DNA of 11,207 bases from Chitinophagales bacterium (GCA_025355935.1 JANXYS010000339.1:1-11207), one strand, 5' to 3'. Positions 1 through 6,951 are shown, counted from the first letter of the stretch. The notes: generated by a model not told the origin, from the sequence alone. Translations and numbers: made by a program.

Positions 1-710
1 TTTTTTTGAAAACTATTAACTGTATAATTTAAGGTGCCGATCGCCCCATTCAACATTTCTATTAGAACAACTCCTGTATCTTCTATTTCAATTTCACTGT
101 GTTCAAAGTTCCGGGTAATGGCTTTAACGTCTTTCACCTCCCCGAGAAACCAATACAGGAGATCTATAAAATGACTAAACTGGGTATACAAAGCGCCTCC
201 GTCCATAGAAAGGCTTCCCTTCCAGCTGTCTTTATAATATTGATTAGGACGATTCCAAAAGCAATTTAGCTGGAATGAAAAAATATTTCCCAATTTATCC
301 TCCCGGAGAAGTTCTTTTACGGCCATAACCGGCGGATTATACCTGTTCTGTTTTACCACGAACAAGCTTTTTCCCGATTTGTTTGAGGCTTCGAGCATCT
401 TTAAAGCATCAAAGGCATGGATGCTTAATGGCTTTTCGCACAGTACATGTTTATTTGCTTCAAGACTCTTAATAGTATGTTCTGCATGTAACCCGTTGGG
501 AGTGCAAACACTTACTATTTCAACGTCTGTTTCTTTCCTCAGCATCTCTTCAATAGAGAGGTAAAAAGATGTGCTATAAGTCTCTGCAAATTCCCTGGCG
601 GCCGCCAGGTCAATATCACAAACCGCGAGAAGATGGCCCACCTTCATGATCTGTTCTGCATGTCTTTTGGCTATTCTTCCACAGCCAACTATCGCAAAAT
701 TCATTTTCAT
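1..710 (-). CDS. Gfo/Idh/MocA family NAD(P)-dependent sugar oxidoreductase, 3' end cut by window edge
   Basis: I translated this frame by hand: it is open from an ATG at 710 (a second in-frame ATG lies at 704) to the left edge, giving about 236 residues of a family that usually has 320-380, so the C-terminal part is missing. The N-terminus starts the Rossmann fold with FAIVGCGRIAKRH (glycine-rich dinucleotide motif), followed by VSVCTPNGLH and the family signature CEKPLS, whose lysine is the usual catalytic residue. Further on come KQNRYNPPV and GGALYTQFSHFIDLLYW, which carries the expected active-site histidine. The QNRYNPPV and QFSHFIDLLYW wording resembles WbpB/WlbA-like UDP-N-acetyl-amino-sugar-uronate 3-dehydrogenases of surface polysaccharide pathways, but substrate cannot be read from sequence alone. 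The gene lies 23 bases downstream of the EcsC gene on the same strand and may be cotranscribed with it. Confidence 0.9.
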   Translation of the reverse strand, partial: MKMNFAIVGCGRIAKRHAEQIMKVGHLLAVCDIDLAAAREFAETYSTSFYLSIEEMLRKETDVEIVSVCTPNGLHAEHTIKSLEANKHVLCEKPLSIHAFDALKMLEASNKSGKSLFVVKQNRYNPPVMAVKELLREDKLGNIFSFQLNCFWNRPNQYYKDSWKGSLSMDGGALYTQFSHFIDLLYWFLGEVKDVKAITRNFEHSEIEIEDTGVVLIEMLNGAIGTLNYTVNSFQK

Positions 711-733
711 ATCCAAACGTTTTCATCAAAAAA

Positions 734-1411
734 TCAGTTATCCGCAACTATTTTCAGCACACGCATCCTGTAAGCGTTCTTCGCGGTTATTCCAAGAGTT
801 CTAACAAGGCGATAGTTCACTACCAGTCCAACTGCTGCTCCACTGAATGGGATCATTTGTGCCAGCTTAGCCAGATCAATATAATCCCTGTATTCCTGTT
901 GAAAACTTCGCCAGTCAAAAGCGTTTACATCTTCAGGTAATTTTTTAGACATCTCCTCCCAGTTGGCGAGTTGCAAATATACCTTATTACGTTGCTGCTG
1001 GCTGCAAAACGCCAGTTGAAAAATGTATAAAAGATATAACCTTTCCTTATAGTCGCGGGTATCAAAGCCGTATATTGCCGCGATAGAGTAGAGCATTTTG
1101 ATCTTTATTCCCAACAACAAGGGGAAGTCAGCAAAGGCCAGCAAGATGCCTCCCGCACCAGTTATAGCACCTTCAGCCGCCGCCGCTTTTGTATACCTGG
1201 CTATTTGATTATCTACCTGTTCTTCTGTACGGTACAGATTTGTAATTCGGGCAGGCTTATCAGCAGTAACTTTTGCTGTAAATAATACGGCTTTCCCCAT
1301 CTGCCTGATAGCAGCGGTAATCGCTACATGTAATTTTTCCGGAATCCACCTGTTCATTCTATCCTGCATTCTTTTTAAAAGCCTGGTTAGAAGTCGTGGC
1401 TTCTCTTGCAT
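734..1411 (-). CDS. EcsC family protein (in-frame part from the internal ATG)
   Basis: The protein of about 225 residues read from ATG 1411 to TGA 734 matches the EcsC family as I know it. It has an amphipathic basic start (QEKPRLLTRLLKRMQDRMN), WIPEKLHVAITAAIRQM, a glycine- and hydrophobic-rich segment (AITGAGGILLAFADFPLLLG), an IAAIYGFD segment, and a C-terminal hydrophobic stretch (FSGAAVGLVVNYRLVRTLG) ending in a basic helix. The family is named after EcsC of the Bacillus ecs transporter locus. Its biochemical role is unknown and membrane association is only suggested. The same frame continues upstream to a TTG at 1492, but those 27 residues (QFTAKSHSYGCVCAKGICGG...) do not look like the family, whereas the other frame does (see the next feature). 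Three starts are therefore possible: ATG 1411, TTG 1492, or ATG 1464 with a one-base frameshift. Confidence 0.8.
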   Translation of the reverse strand: MQEKPRLLTRLLKRMQDRMNRWIPEKLHVAITAAIRQMGKAVLFTAKVTADKPARITNLYRTEEQVDNQIARYTKAAAAEGAITGAGGILLAFADFPLLLGIKIKMLYSIAAIYGFDTRDYKERLYLLYIFQLAFCSQQQRNKVYLQLANWEEMSKKLPEDVNAFDWRSFQQEYRDYIDLAKLAQMIPFSGAAVGLVVNYRLVRTLGITAKNAYRMRVLKIVADN

Positions 1412-1464
1412 TTTCTTTGCCAGGAGTGCACCTCCGCAGATACCTTTTGCACATACACATCCAT
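1387..1464 (-). other. out-of-frame N-terminal codons of the EcsC gene (apparent frameshift)
   Basis: On the minus strand ATG 1464 opens a 25-codon frame, MDVYVQKVSAEVHSWQRK followed by CKRSHDF and a TAA at 1389-1387. Its first 18 residues look like the usual start of EcsC proteins, a helix of the type 'YEQEVLKELQQWQKKMQ', as I recall it. One extra A in the AAAA run at 1414-1411 would join WQRK directly to MQEKPRLL of the downstream frame and give a 243-residue protein. A TAG at 1503-1501 closes this frame upstream, so the start is well defined. It could be a real mutation, a sequencing error in the A run, or a -1 ribosomal slip at AGA AAA, for which no classic slippery heptamer is visible. 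Confidence 0.6.
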
Positions 1465-1595
1465 AACTGTGGGATTTCGCGGTAAATTGCAATTTTTATG
1501 CTATACCTGTAAATAGGTCTAATCCTTCGGGATTATAACGGGAGAAAAAGTTGACTTTAGAATGCTAGTCAGAATTAAGGATATTCAGATAAGCG

Positions 1596-1659
1596 TCGAA
1601 AAACAGCATCTTGTCGTTTTCTCAAAACGCGCTTCAACGAAAACGACAAGATTGTTCGA
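1596..1659. repeat. long inverted repeat / hairpin in the divergent spacer upstream of rpsO
   Basis: Perfect 14-base arms ATCTTGTCGTTTTC (1608-1621) and GAAAACGACAAGAT (1639-1652) enclose a 17-base loop. The pairing can be extended past small bulges by TCGAA (1596-1600) with TTCGA (1655-1659). Inside, CGTTTT (1615-1620) could alternatively pair with AAAACG (1624-1629), so two folds compete. It lies about 120 bases upstream of the rpsO promoter and over 130 bases from the divergent EcsC gene. There is no T run on either side typical of an intrinsic terminator. It could be an operator, a small RNA element or a remnant of a small mobile repeat; the sequence does not decide. Confidence 0.8.
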
Positions 1660-1707
1660 TCCTTGAACCTTGCATACAGTAACTATGGCTAACCCGGCTC
1701 AGGAACC

Positions 1708-1733
1708 GAAATGGCTCATTTCAAACGTTTTTT
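1708..1733 (+). other. small hairpin followed by a T run, function unclear
   Basis: GAAATG (1708-1713) and CATTTC (1717-1722) form a perfect 6-base stem with a 3-base loop. It is followed directly by the palindrome AAACGTTT (1723-1730), whose T's continue as a run of six (1728-1733). This looks vaguely like a terminator but the stem is AT-rich and the T run is five bases away. No gene on the plus strand ends here. Apart from this hairpin, the larger inverted repeat and the rpsO promoter, I see nothing in the 1500-1839 spacer. Confidence 0.35.
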
Positions 1734-1753
1734 CTCTAATTTATCTCCTTAAA

Positions 1754-1787
1754 TTGCCTCAGATTTAATTTTTTTAACCTACTTTTG
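1754..1787 (+). promoter_or_regulatory. rpsO promoter (Bacteroidota type)
   Basis: TACTTTTG at 1780-1787 matches the Bacteroidota -7 consensus TAnnTTTG exactly. TTG at 1754-1756 can serve as the -33 element, with a 23-base spacer that is a little long. Transcription would start near 1793, leaving an A-rich leader of about 45 bases without a Shine-Dalgarno sequence before the rpsO ATG. Confidence 0.65.
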
Positions 1788-1839
1788 CACACAAATTATA
1801 AAAGAAATTAAACAACCGGTTTAAAAAAACAACAAAGAG

Positions 1840-2112
1840 ATGCCGTATTTAACAATTGAAAAAAAAGCAAACATTTTTGCAAATCATGGTGGAAAAGCCA
1901 CTAACACAGGTTCTATTGAGGGACAGGTAGCGTTATTAACTGAACGTATCAACCACATTTCAAACCATTTGAAGATCAATAAGAAAGACTTCTCTTCACA
2001 GAGAGGCCTTATGATGATGGTAGGTCAGCGTAAGCGTTTATTAAGCTATTTGAGCAAGCATAACCTTACGGGTTACAGGGCACTGATTGAAAAATTAGGA
2101 CTGCGTAAATAA
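1840..2112 (+). CDS. rpsO: 30S ribosomal protein S15
   Basis: This 90-residue protein has the usual length of S15 (89 in E. coli) and is recognisable along its whole length: TGSIEGQVALLTERINHISNH (residues 23-43), KKDFSSQRGL (48-57), then MVGQRKRLLSYL and the end LIEKLGLRK. His43, Asp50 and Ser53 correspond to the conserved S15 residues that contact helix 22 of 16S rRNA. S15 is a primary binder that helps fold the central domain of 16S rRNA and forms a bridge to the 50S subunit. The adjacency to pnp is conserved across many bacteria. In E. coli S15 represses its own mRNA, but whether the short A-rich leader here allows this is not visible. The start ATG follows closely on a strong promoter. 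Confidence 0.98.
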   Translation: MPYLTIEKKANIFANHGGKATNTGSIEGQVALLTERINHISNHLKINKKDFSSQRGLMMMVGQRKRLLSYLSKHNLTGYRALIEKLGLRK

Positions 2113-2133
2113 AAATAATCGTATAAATGAATA

Positions 2134-2174
2134 AAATATTCCCAACTGTATTTCACGTTGGGAATATTTCTTTA
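2134..2174 (+). terminator. hairpin between rpsO and pnp, terminator or processing site
   Basis: AAATATTCCCAAC (2134-2146) and GTTGGGAATATTT (2157-2169) form a perfect 13-base stem with a 10-base loop, 22 bases after the rpsO stop. The downstream tract CTTTATA is only weakly T-rich, although T's also lie in the 3' arm. It may be a leaky terminator allowing some readthrough into pnp, or an RNA cleavage or stabilising element. E. coli has both a terminator and RNase III sites in the equivalent spacer, though the sequences are unrelated. Confidence 0.7.
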
Positions 2175-2192
2175 TACATCCCTACTTTCACT

Positions 2193-2212
2193 GAAACCGG
2201 GTTCCCTGTTTC
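2193..2212 (+). other. small hairpin in the pnp leader
   Basis: GAAAC (2193-2197) pairs with GTTTC (2208-2212), and GG/CC inside the loop can add two pairs after one mismatch. It sits 20 bases before the pnp start codon, where folding could affect translation. Just upstream, TTG at 2158-2160 and TACTTTCA at 2183-2190 (two mismatches to TAnnTTTG) are a weak candidate for a separate pnp promoter. Confidence 0.35.
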
Positions 2213-2231
2213 GCCATAAAATTAAGATTAC

Positions 2232-4367
2232 ATGTCATTATTACAACCTAAATCAGTTACGTTCGATCAGGGTGGTGGCCGGATGGTAACCATTGAAACC
2301 GGCAAAATGGCCCGTCAGGCCGATGGTGCCGTTACCGTCCGCCAGGGTAACTGTATATTACTTGCAACCGTTGTAGCTAATCGGGAACCCAAAGCAGGCC
2401 AGAGTTTCTTTCCATTGTCAGTAGACTACCAGGAGAAATTTTCATCCGCAGGTCGTGTTCCTGGCTCTTTTTTTAAAAGAGAAGCACGTTTAAACGATTA
2501 CGAAATTTTAACGTCAAGATTAATCGACAGGGCGCTCCGTCCCCTTTTTCCGGAAGATTATTTATGTGACGTGCAGGTATTGGTTTCACTGATTTCATCT
2601 GACGACCAGGTTATGCCGGATGCCTTAGCTTGTCTTGCAGCTTCTGCTGCCCTGGCTGTTTCTGACATTCCAATCCAGGAAATCATCTCCGAGGCCCGCA
2701 TTGGACGTGTTAATGGAAAAATGATTATAAACCCGACCCGCGCGGAACTTGCTGAAAGTGACCTTGAATTTATTATTGCTGCTACCAGCAAGAATATAAT
2801 GATGGTTGAAGGAGAAAGTAACGAATGCCAGGAGGAAGATCTTATCCAGGCAATTGAGATGGCGCACGATGCAATTCGTATCCAGGTAAAAGCTCAGGAA
2901 GAACTTCGTGACCTGGTCGGAACCACTACTAAAAGGGAATATGCCAAGCCGTATCGCAACGAGGAATTAAATGATAAGATCACCGCTTTCGCAAGAGACA
3001 GGATGTATCAGATTGCGTCGGCGTTTACAGGAAAACACATTAGAAGTGATGCTTTTAAAGCCCTGCATGAAGATGTAAAAACTTTTCTTGGTGAAGAATT
3101 ACCTGATCAGGATAAAGCCTTAATCGGCCATTATACAGGTGAGCTTCAATATTATGTAGTGCGGGATATGATTCTTAATGACCGTAAAAGGCTCGATGGC
3201 AGGGGAACTGAAGACGTTCGTCAACTGGAAATGGAAATTGATATTTTGCCGACGCCGCATGGTTCGGCTTTATTCACGCGCGGTGAAACACAATCACTTA
3301 CAACGGTTACACTAGGAACCCCTTTAGATGAATTATTGATTGAAAGCGCACACTCATCTACCTATAGCAAATTTATACTCCATTACAACTTCCCGCCATT
3401 TAGTACGGGCGAAGTGAAAATGATGCGTGGGGTGGGCCGTAGAGAAGTAGGTCATGGTAACCTCGCAATGCGCTCTTTAAAGAAGATGATGCCAGGCTCT
3501 GATTATCCATACACCGTTCGCGTTGTTAGTGATATTCTGGAAAGTAACGGTTCATCATCTATGGCAACAGTCTGCGCTGGCTCACTGGCGCTGATGGATG
3601 CTGGCGTGCCATTGAAGAAGCACCTTAGTGGTGTGGCAATGGGTTTAATTACGAAAGGCGACCAGTTCGCTGTTCTCACTGATATTCTAGGAGATGAAGA
3701 TCATCTGGGTGACATGGATTTTAAAGTAACCGGTACCCGTGATGGAATCTGCGGGGTACAGATGGACATAAAAGTTGACGGATTAAGTATGGATGTTATG
3801 CGGCAAGCGCTCGCCCAGGCAAAACAGGGCCGAATGCATATTCTTGATGCGATGTACAATTGTACTCCAGCAGCAAGAGAAGAAGTTAAGCCTCATGCTC
3901 CACGTATGGTAAAGATCATTATTGATAAAGAATATATTGGTGCAGTAATAGGGCCCGGCGGTAAGGTAATCCAGGAGATTCAGAGAGAAACCGGTGCTAC
4001 TGTAAACATTGAAGAAGTGAACAACCAGGGTGAAGTGAGCATCTTCAGTAAGGAAAAAACAAGTCTGGACAGGGCAGTAGCCTGGATCAATGGCCTCGTT
4101 GCAACACCCGTGGTAGGAGATACTTACGAGGGAACAATTAAAAGTATTAAGGAATTTGGTGCATTCGTGGAATTCCTTCCGAAGAAAGAAGGCCTGCTTC
4201 ACATCAGTGAAATAAGCTGGAAGAGACTGGAAACGATGGACGGTATATTTAAAGAAGGGGACAAAGTGAAAGTTAAGTTACTGGAAGTGGATCAGCGCAC
4301 CGGTAAATTTAAATTAAGCCGGAAAGCCTTGATGCCTAAGCCTGAAGCTCCGGCAAGGCCACAATAA
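2232..4367 (+). CDS. pnp: polyribonucleotide nucleotidyltransferase (PNPase)
   Basis: PNPase degrades RNA from the 3' end by phosphorolysis, releasing nucleoside diphosphates, and can also add tails; it works as a trimer in the cytoplasm. All domains are present in the 711 residues (E. coli 711). They are a first RNase PH-like domain (about 10-140), a helical linker (about 150-240), the catalytic second RNase PH-like domain (about 315-545), a KH domain with GPGG at 574-577, and an S1 domain from about 629 to 699 (GDTYEGTIKSIKEFGAFVEF). The phosphate-binding serines are at 441-443 (NGSSSMATV). GDEDHLGDMDFK supplies Asp490, Asp496 and Lys498, equivalent to the E. coli catalytic Asp486, Asp492 and Lys494. 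After S1 only a short Pro/Ala tail remains. It follows rpsO as in many bacteria. Expression is probably from rpsO readthrough and perhaps a weak promoter in the spacer. Confidence 0.98.
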   Translation: MSLLQPKSVTFDQGGGRMVTIETGKMARQADGAVTVRQGNCILLATVVANREPKAGQSFFPLSVDYQEKFSSAGRVPGSFFKREARLNDYEILTSRLIDRALRPLFPEDYLCDVQVLVSLISSDDQVMPDALACLAASAALAVSDIPIQEIISEARIGRVNGKMIINPTRAELAESDLEFIIAATSKNIMMVEGESNECQEEDLIQAIEMAHDAIRIQVKAQEELRDLVGTTTKREYAKPYRNEELNDKITAFARDRMYQIASAFTGKHIRSDAFKALHEDVKTFLGEELPDQDKALIGHYTGELQYYVVRDMILNDRKRLDGRGTEDVRQLEMEIDILPTPHGSALFTRGETQSLTTVTLGTPLDELLIESAHSSTYSKFILHYNFPPFSTGEVKMMRGVGRREVGHGNLAMRSLKKMMPGSDYPYTVRVVSDILESNGSSSMATVCAGSLALMDAGVPLKKHLSGVAMGLITKGDQFAVLTDILGDEDHLGDMDFKVTGTRDGICGVQMDIKVDGLSMDVMRQALAQAKQGRMHILDAMYNCTPAAREEVKPHAPRMVKIIIDKEYIGAVIGPGGKVIQEIQRETGATVNIEEVNNQGEVSIFSKEKTSLDRAVAWINGLVATPVVGDTYEGTIKSIKEFGAFVEFLPKKEGLLHISEISWKRLETMDGIFKEGDKVKVKLLEVDQRTGKFKLSRKALMPKPEAPARPQ

Positions 4368-4395
4368 GATTATCCTGGATTTCTATAAGAGACTC

Positions 4396-4422
4396 AACTC
4401 CGCAATTTGCGGAGTTTTTTTT
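4396..4422 (+). terminator. intrinsic terminator after pnp
   Basis: AACTCCGCA (4396-4404) and TGCGGAGTT (4408-4416) form a 9-base GC-rich stem with an ATT loop, followed by eight T's (4415-4422). It begins 28 bases after the pnp stop codon and ends the rpsO-pnp unit. The same arms recur in the terminator at 6952-6977. Confidence 0.93.
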
Positions 4423-4490
4423 GTAAAAGATCTGGATTCCGGCATATCGTTAAATATGAGCGTGCATAAATACGCCCTAAAAAATCACAA

Positions 4491-5315
4491 ATGAATTATA
4501 AAGAAATTAATATAGTTTCCTCCGATCCGGCGCTACAAGAACAATTCATCGCCATGCTTGGCGAACAAAGTTTTGAAGGATTTGAACAGTTACCAACGTT
4601 GTTAAAAGCATTCATAAAAGAGGAAGATTTTAACCAGGAAAGTTTTATTAAAATGATGGCGGGCTTTGCAGATGTTACTTATACCAGCTCCAGTATTGAA
4701 AATCGCAATTGGAACGAGCAGTGGGAGTCATCCTTTCAGCCCGTACTCATTAATAATTTTGCAGGGATCCGCGCATCTTTTCATAAGCCGCTTAACGAAG
4801 TCAGGCATGAAATTGTGATCACACCAAAAATGAGTTTTGGTACTGGCCATCATGCTACCACACATCTCATGATTGAACTTATGGCTACACTAGATTTTTC
4901 CGGAAAGCATGTAATTGATTTCGGCACTGGCACCGGCGTCCTGGCGATTCTTGCAGAAAAGTTAAATGCGAAATCTGTTGATGCTCTGGATAATGATGAC
5001 TGGAGTATTGAAAATGCAAAGGAAAATATAGCTTTTAATAATTGTTCGCATATTAATTTATATAAAGCTGAAACGATAGCTAACGAAAGCGCGGCGGACA
5101 TAATATTGGCTAACCTCAATCTTAATATAATCACTGCAAATCTCAGCAACATTTACGCAGCCTGCGCGGGAAGCACGGACGTATTATTTAGCGGATTATT
5201 AGTGGCCGATAAAGAAAATATCTCACCGGTTATTTCGTTAGAAGGTTTCGATATAACTGGTTATTATGAGAAAGATAACTGGTTAGCAATCAAAACAAAG
5301 TGTAAAAAAAGTTAA
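4491..5315 (+). CDS. prmA: ribosomal protein L11 methyltransferase
   Basis: PrmA trimethylates lysines and the N-terminus of ribosomal protein L11 using S-adenosylmethionine. The 274-residue protein has the two-part layout of the family. An N-terminal substrate-binding domain (about 1-90, including NRNWNEQWESSFQPV) is followed by PKMSFGTGHHATTHL at 113-127, the characteristic PrmA stretch. The methyltransferase domain has motif I VIDFGTGTG at 141-149, an acidic loop ALDNDD at 165-170 for the SAM ribose, and DIILANLNLNII from 203, the motif IV region. It is slightly shorter than the E. coli protein (293). The terminator just upstream implies a separate promoter. The best candidate is TAAATATG at 4451-4458, one mismatch to TAnnTTTG but without a good -33 box. 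The prmA knockout is mild in E. coli, so the gene need not be essential. Confidence 0.95.
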   Translation: MNYKEINIVSSDPALQEQFIAMLGEQSFEGFEQLPTLLKAFIKEEDFNQESFIKMMAGFADVTYTSSSIENRNWNEQWESSFQPVLINNFAGIRASFHKPLNEVRHEIVITPKMSFGTGHHATTHLMIELMATLDFSGKHVIDFGTGTGVLAILAEKLNAKSVDALDNDDWSIENAKENIAFNNCSHINLYKAETIANESAADIILANLNLNIITANLSNIYAACAGSTDVLFSGLLVADKENISPVISLEGFDITGYYEKDNWLAIKTKCKKS

Positions 5316-5336
5316 TGTTTACAGGTTGTTTTTAAC

Positions 5337-5367
5337 TTAGCAAACAAACTATTTTTTCGTAAGTTTG
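5337..5367 (+). promoter_or_regulatory. plsY promoter (Bacteroidota type)
   Basis: TAAGTTTG at 5360-5367 is an exact TAnnTTTG match. TTAG at 5337-5340 is one mismatch from the -33 TTTG, with a 19-base spacer as in the known consensus. Transcription would start near 5374, giving a leader of about 20 bases. Confidence 0.6.
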
Positions 5368-5392
5368 TATTCAACTCAACTCAAGATTCCGA

Positions 5393-6040
5393 ATGAAAGA
5401 AGTGATCCTCATCATTTGTGCCTATTTGATTGGCTCTATTCCCACCGCATTAATTGTTAGCCAGCGTTTTTTCGGCATAGACATAAGAGATTATGGAAGC
5501 GGAAATATGGGCGCCACGAATACCTTTCGCGTCTTAGGATCTAAATACGGTACAATCGTTATGATTGCAGATATCTTAAAAGGAGTATTTGCAGTGGCCC
5601 TTTTTAATTTAATTCCCTTCTATCTGCATAATGAACTTGAGCGTACTAATCTTATGATTGGCCTGGGTCTTTCGGCAGTAGCCGGACACATTTTTCCGGT
5701 CTTTGCAAACTTCAAAGGTGGCAAAGGTGTGGCTACGTTATTCGGGATGTTACTTGCGATTCAGCCCGTTATTGCAGGTAGCTGTGTAGCGGTTTTCCTG
5801 CTGGTTCTTTTCTTCACTCGTTATGTATCTCTTAGTTCGATTTTAAGTGCATTAATGCTTCCGATATGCGTTTTATGGATCTGGAATGATGACGTAGTTT
5901 TATATCGCTTCTTCGCCGTGCTTGTAGCAGCGCTGGTTGTGTTAACACATCAAAAAAATATTGGCCGCATTCTTCGCGGCGTAGAAAGCAGGGTTCCTAT
6001 TTTAAAGCACCGCGACAGAAGAAAGGCACGTCGTAAATAA
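5393..6040 (+). CDS. plsY: acyl-phosphate:glycerol-3-phosphate acyltransferase
   Basis: PlsY transfers the acyl group from acyl-phosphate (made by PlsX) to position 1 of glycerol-3-phosphate, the first committed step of phospholipid synthesis, in the inner membrane. The 215 residues are strongly hydrophobic, consistent with the five membrane segments known for the family. Three conserved motifs are visible: GSGNMGATN at 35-43, FKGGKGVAT at 107-115 (the phosphate-binding glycine-rich loop), and HQKNIGRILRGVES at 186-199. The C-terminus is very basic (KHRDRRKARRK) and should face the cytoplasm. It has its own promoter upstream. The M48 protease gene follows after 73 bases with no terminator between, so cotranscription is possible although no functional link is known. 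Confidence 0.96.
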   Translation: MKEVILIICAYLIGSIPTALIVSQRFFGIDIRDYGSGNMGATNTFRVLGSKYGTIVMIADILKGVFAVALFNLIPFYLHNELERTNLMIGLGLSAVAGHIFPVFANFKGGKGVATLFGMLLAIQPVIAGSCVAVFLLVLFFTRYVSLSSILSALMLPICVLWIWNDDVVLYRFFAVLVAALVVLTHQKNIGRILRGVESRVPILKHRDRRKARRK

Positions 6041-6113
6041 AACCTAAATTCATAGGTGGTAAAAAGTTTGGTACGTCAATTGTTTATTAGAGGTGAAAGC
6101 AAAAACCTTAAAC

Positions 6114-6926
6114 ATGAAAAAAGCCCTTTTACTCTTATTTGCCTCTTCAGCAATATTTGCTGCATGCACAACAAACGCAGTTACAGGCAGGAGCCAGTTG
6201 TCGTTGTTTCCTGAATCAACTTTACAACAGGAAGCTGTTACGCAATACCAATCTTTTTTAAGTGAAAACAAAGTAGTCAGTCAAACTTCCAGCAGGGATG
6301 CTGAAATGGTTCGTCGTGTAGGCTCACGTATAGCACAGGCAATCACCAGCTATTACTCAAAAAATCCCGAGCTCAGCAAAGAGTTAAAAGCCTACAAATG
6401 GGAATTTAATCTTGTTGACAACCCTCAGGTAAATGCATGGTGTATGCCAGGTGGTAAAGTAGTAGTGTACACAGGACTTTTACCTATTACGCAAAATGAA
6501 GCCGCGCTGGCAGTTGTGCTTGGACATGAAATTACTCACGCTGTTGCTCACCACGGTAACGAAAGAATGAGCCAGGGTGCGCTGGCCCAGGGCTTACAGG
6601 TTGCAGGTAACATTTTCACGCAAAACAGAAGCCAGGCAAATGCTTTGTTTAATAACATCTTTGGACCTGCCGCACAGGTTGGCGTTTTGTTACCAAATTC
6701 TCGCAGGCAGGAAACAGAAGCAGATCATTATGGATTAATTTTCGCAGCAATTGCAGGTTATAACCCACAGGAAGCTGTACCTTTTTGGACAAGAATGGCA
6801 AATGCTTCAAACGGAGAAAAACCACCTGTATTCCTTTCTTCACACCCTGCTGACGCAGACAGAATTGCTCAGATTCAAAAGGATATGCCTGAAGCACTTA
6901 AATATTATAAGCCACTTAGAAAATAA
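6114..6926 (+). CDS. M48 family zinc metalloprotease, lipoprotein (LoiP/Oma1-like)
   Basis: The protein starts at ATG 6114 with a lipoprotein signal, MKKALLLLFASSAIFAAC, the cysteine at residue 18 being the predicted lipidated residue. A GTG 21 bases upstream would add seven residues before the signal and is less likely. VNAWCMPGGKVVVYTGLL is the conserved strand before the active site. The zinc site is HEITH at 138-142, with the third ligand Glu200 in QETEADHYG. The ending FLSSHPADADRIAQI is also typical of the family. At 270 residues it is a compact, single-domain M48 protein without TPR repeats, closest in style to LoiP and mitochondrial Oma1. These proteases degrade misfolded or stress-related membrane proteins. 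Here the enzyme would be anchored to the envelope, probably facing the periplasm. The substrate cannot be read from the sequence. Confidence 0.93.
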   Translation: MKKALLLLFASSAIFAACTTNAVTGRSQLSLFPESTLQQEAVTQYQSFLSENKVVSQTSSRDAEMVRRVGSRIAQAITSYYSKNPELSKELKAYKWEFNLVDNPQVNAWCMPGGKVVVYTGLLPITQNEAALAVVLGHEITHAVAHHGNERMSQGALAQGLQVAGNIFTQNRSQANALFNNIFGPAAQVGVLLPNSRRQETEADHYGLIFAAIAGYNPQEAVPFWTRMANASNGEKPPVFLSSHPADADRIAQIQKDMPEALKYYKPLRK

Positions 6927-6951
6927 CTAATGAATTGGTCTTAAATACCCT

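Noticed and set aside
379..564. Plus-strand open frame of 61 codons inside the oxidoreductase gene
   Set aside because: It lies antisense to a clearly recognisable Gfo/Idh/MocA protein, and its own product looks like nothing known.
1506..1519. Imperfect palindrome ACCTGTAAATAGGT upstream of the EcsC gene
   Set aside because: It is short and imperfect (one G-T mismatch), with no supporting context.
3783..4202. Minus-strand open frame of 139 codons within pnp
   Set aside because: It is antisense to the catalytic, KH and S1 parts of PNPase. Composition is Cys/Phe/His-rich, as expected from a shadow of real codons.
6042..6057. Inverted repeat ACCTA / TAGGT after plsY as a terminator
   Set aside because: It has only five weak pairs and no T run, so it is not distinguishable from chance.
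6063..6070. AAAGTTTG as a promoter for the M48 protease gene
   Set aside because: It differs from TAnnTTTG at the important first T and has no -33 box at a suitable distance. Cotranscription with plsY is at least as likely.
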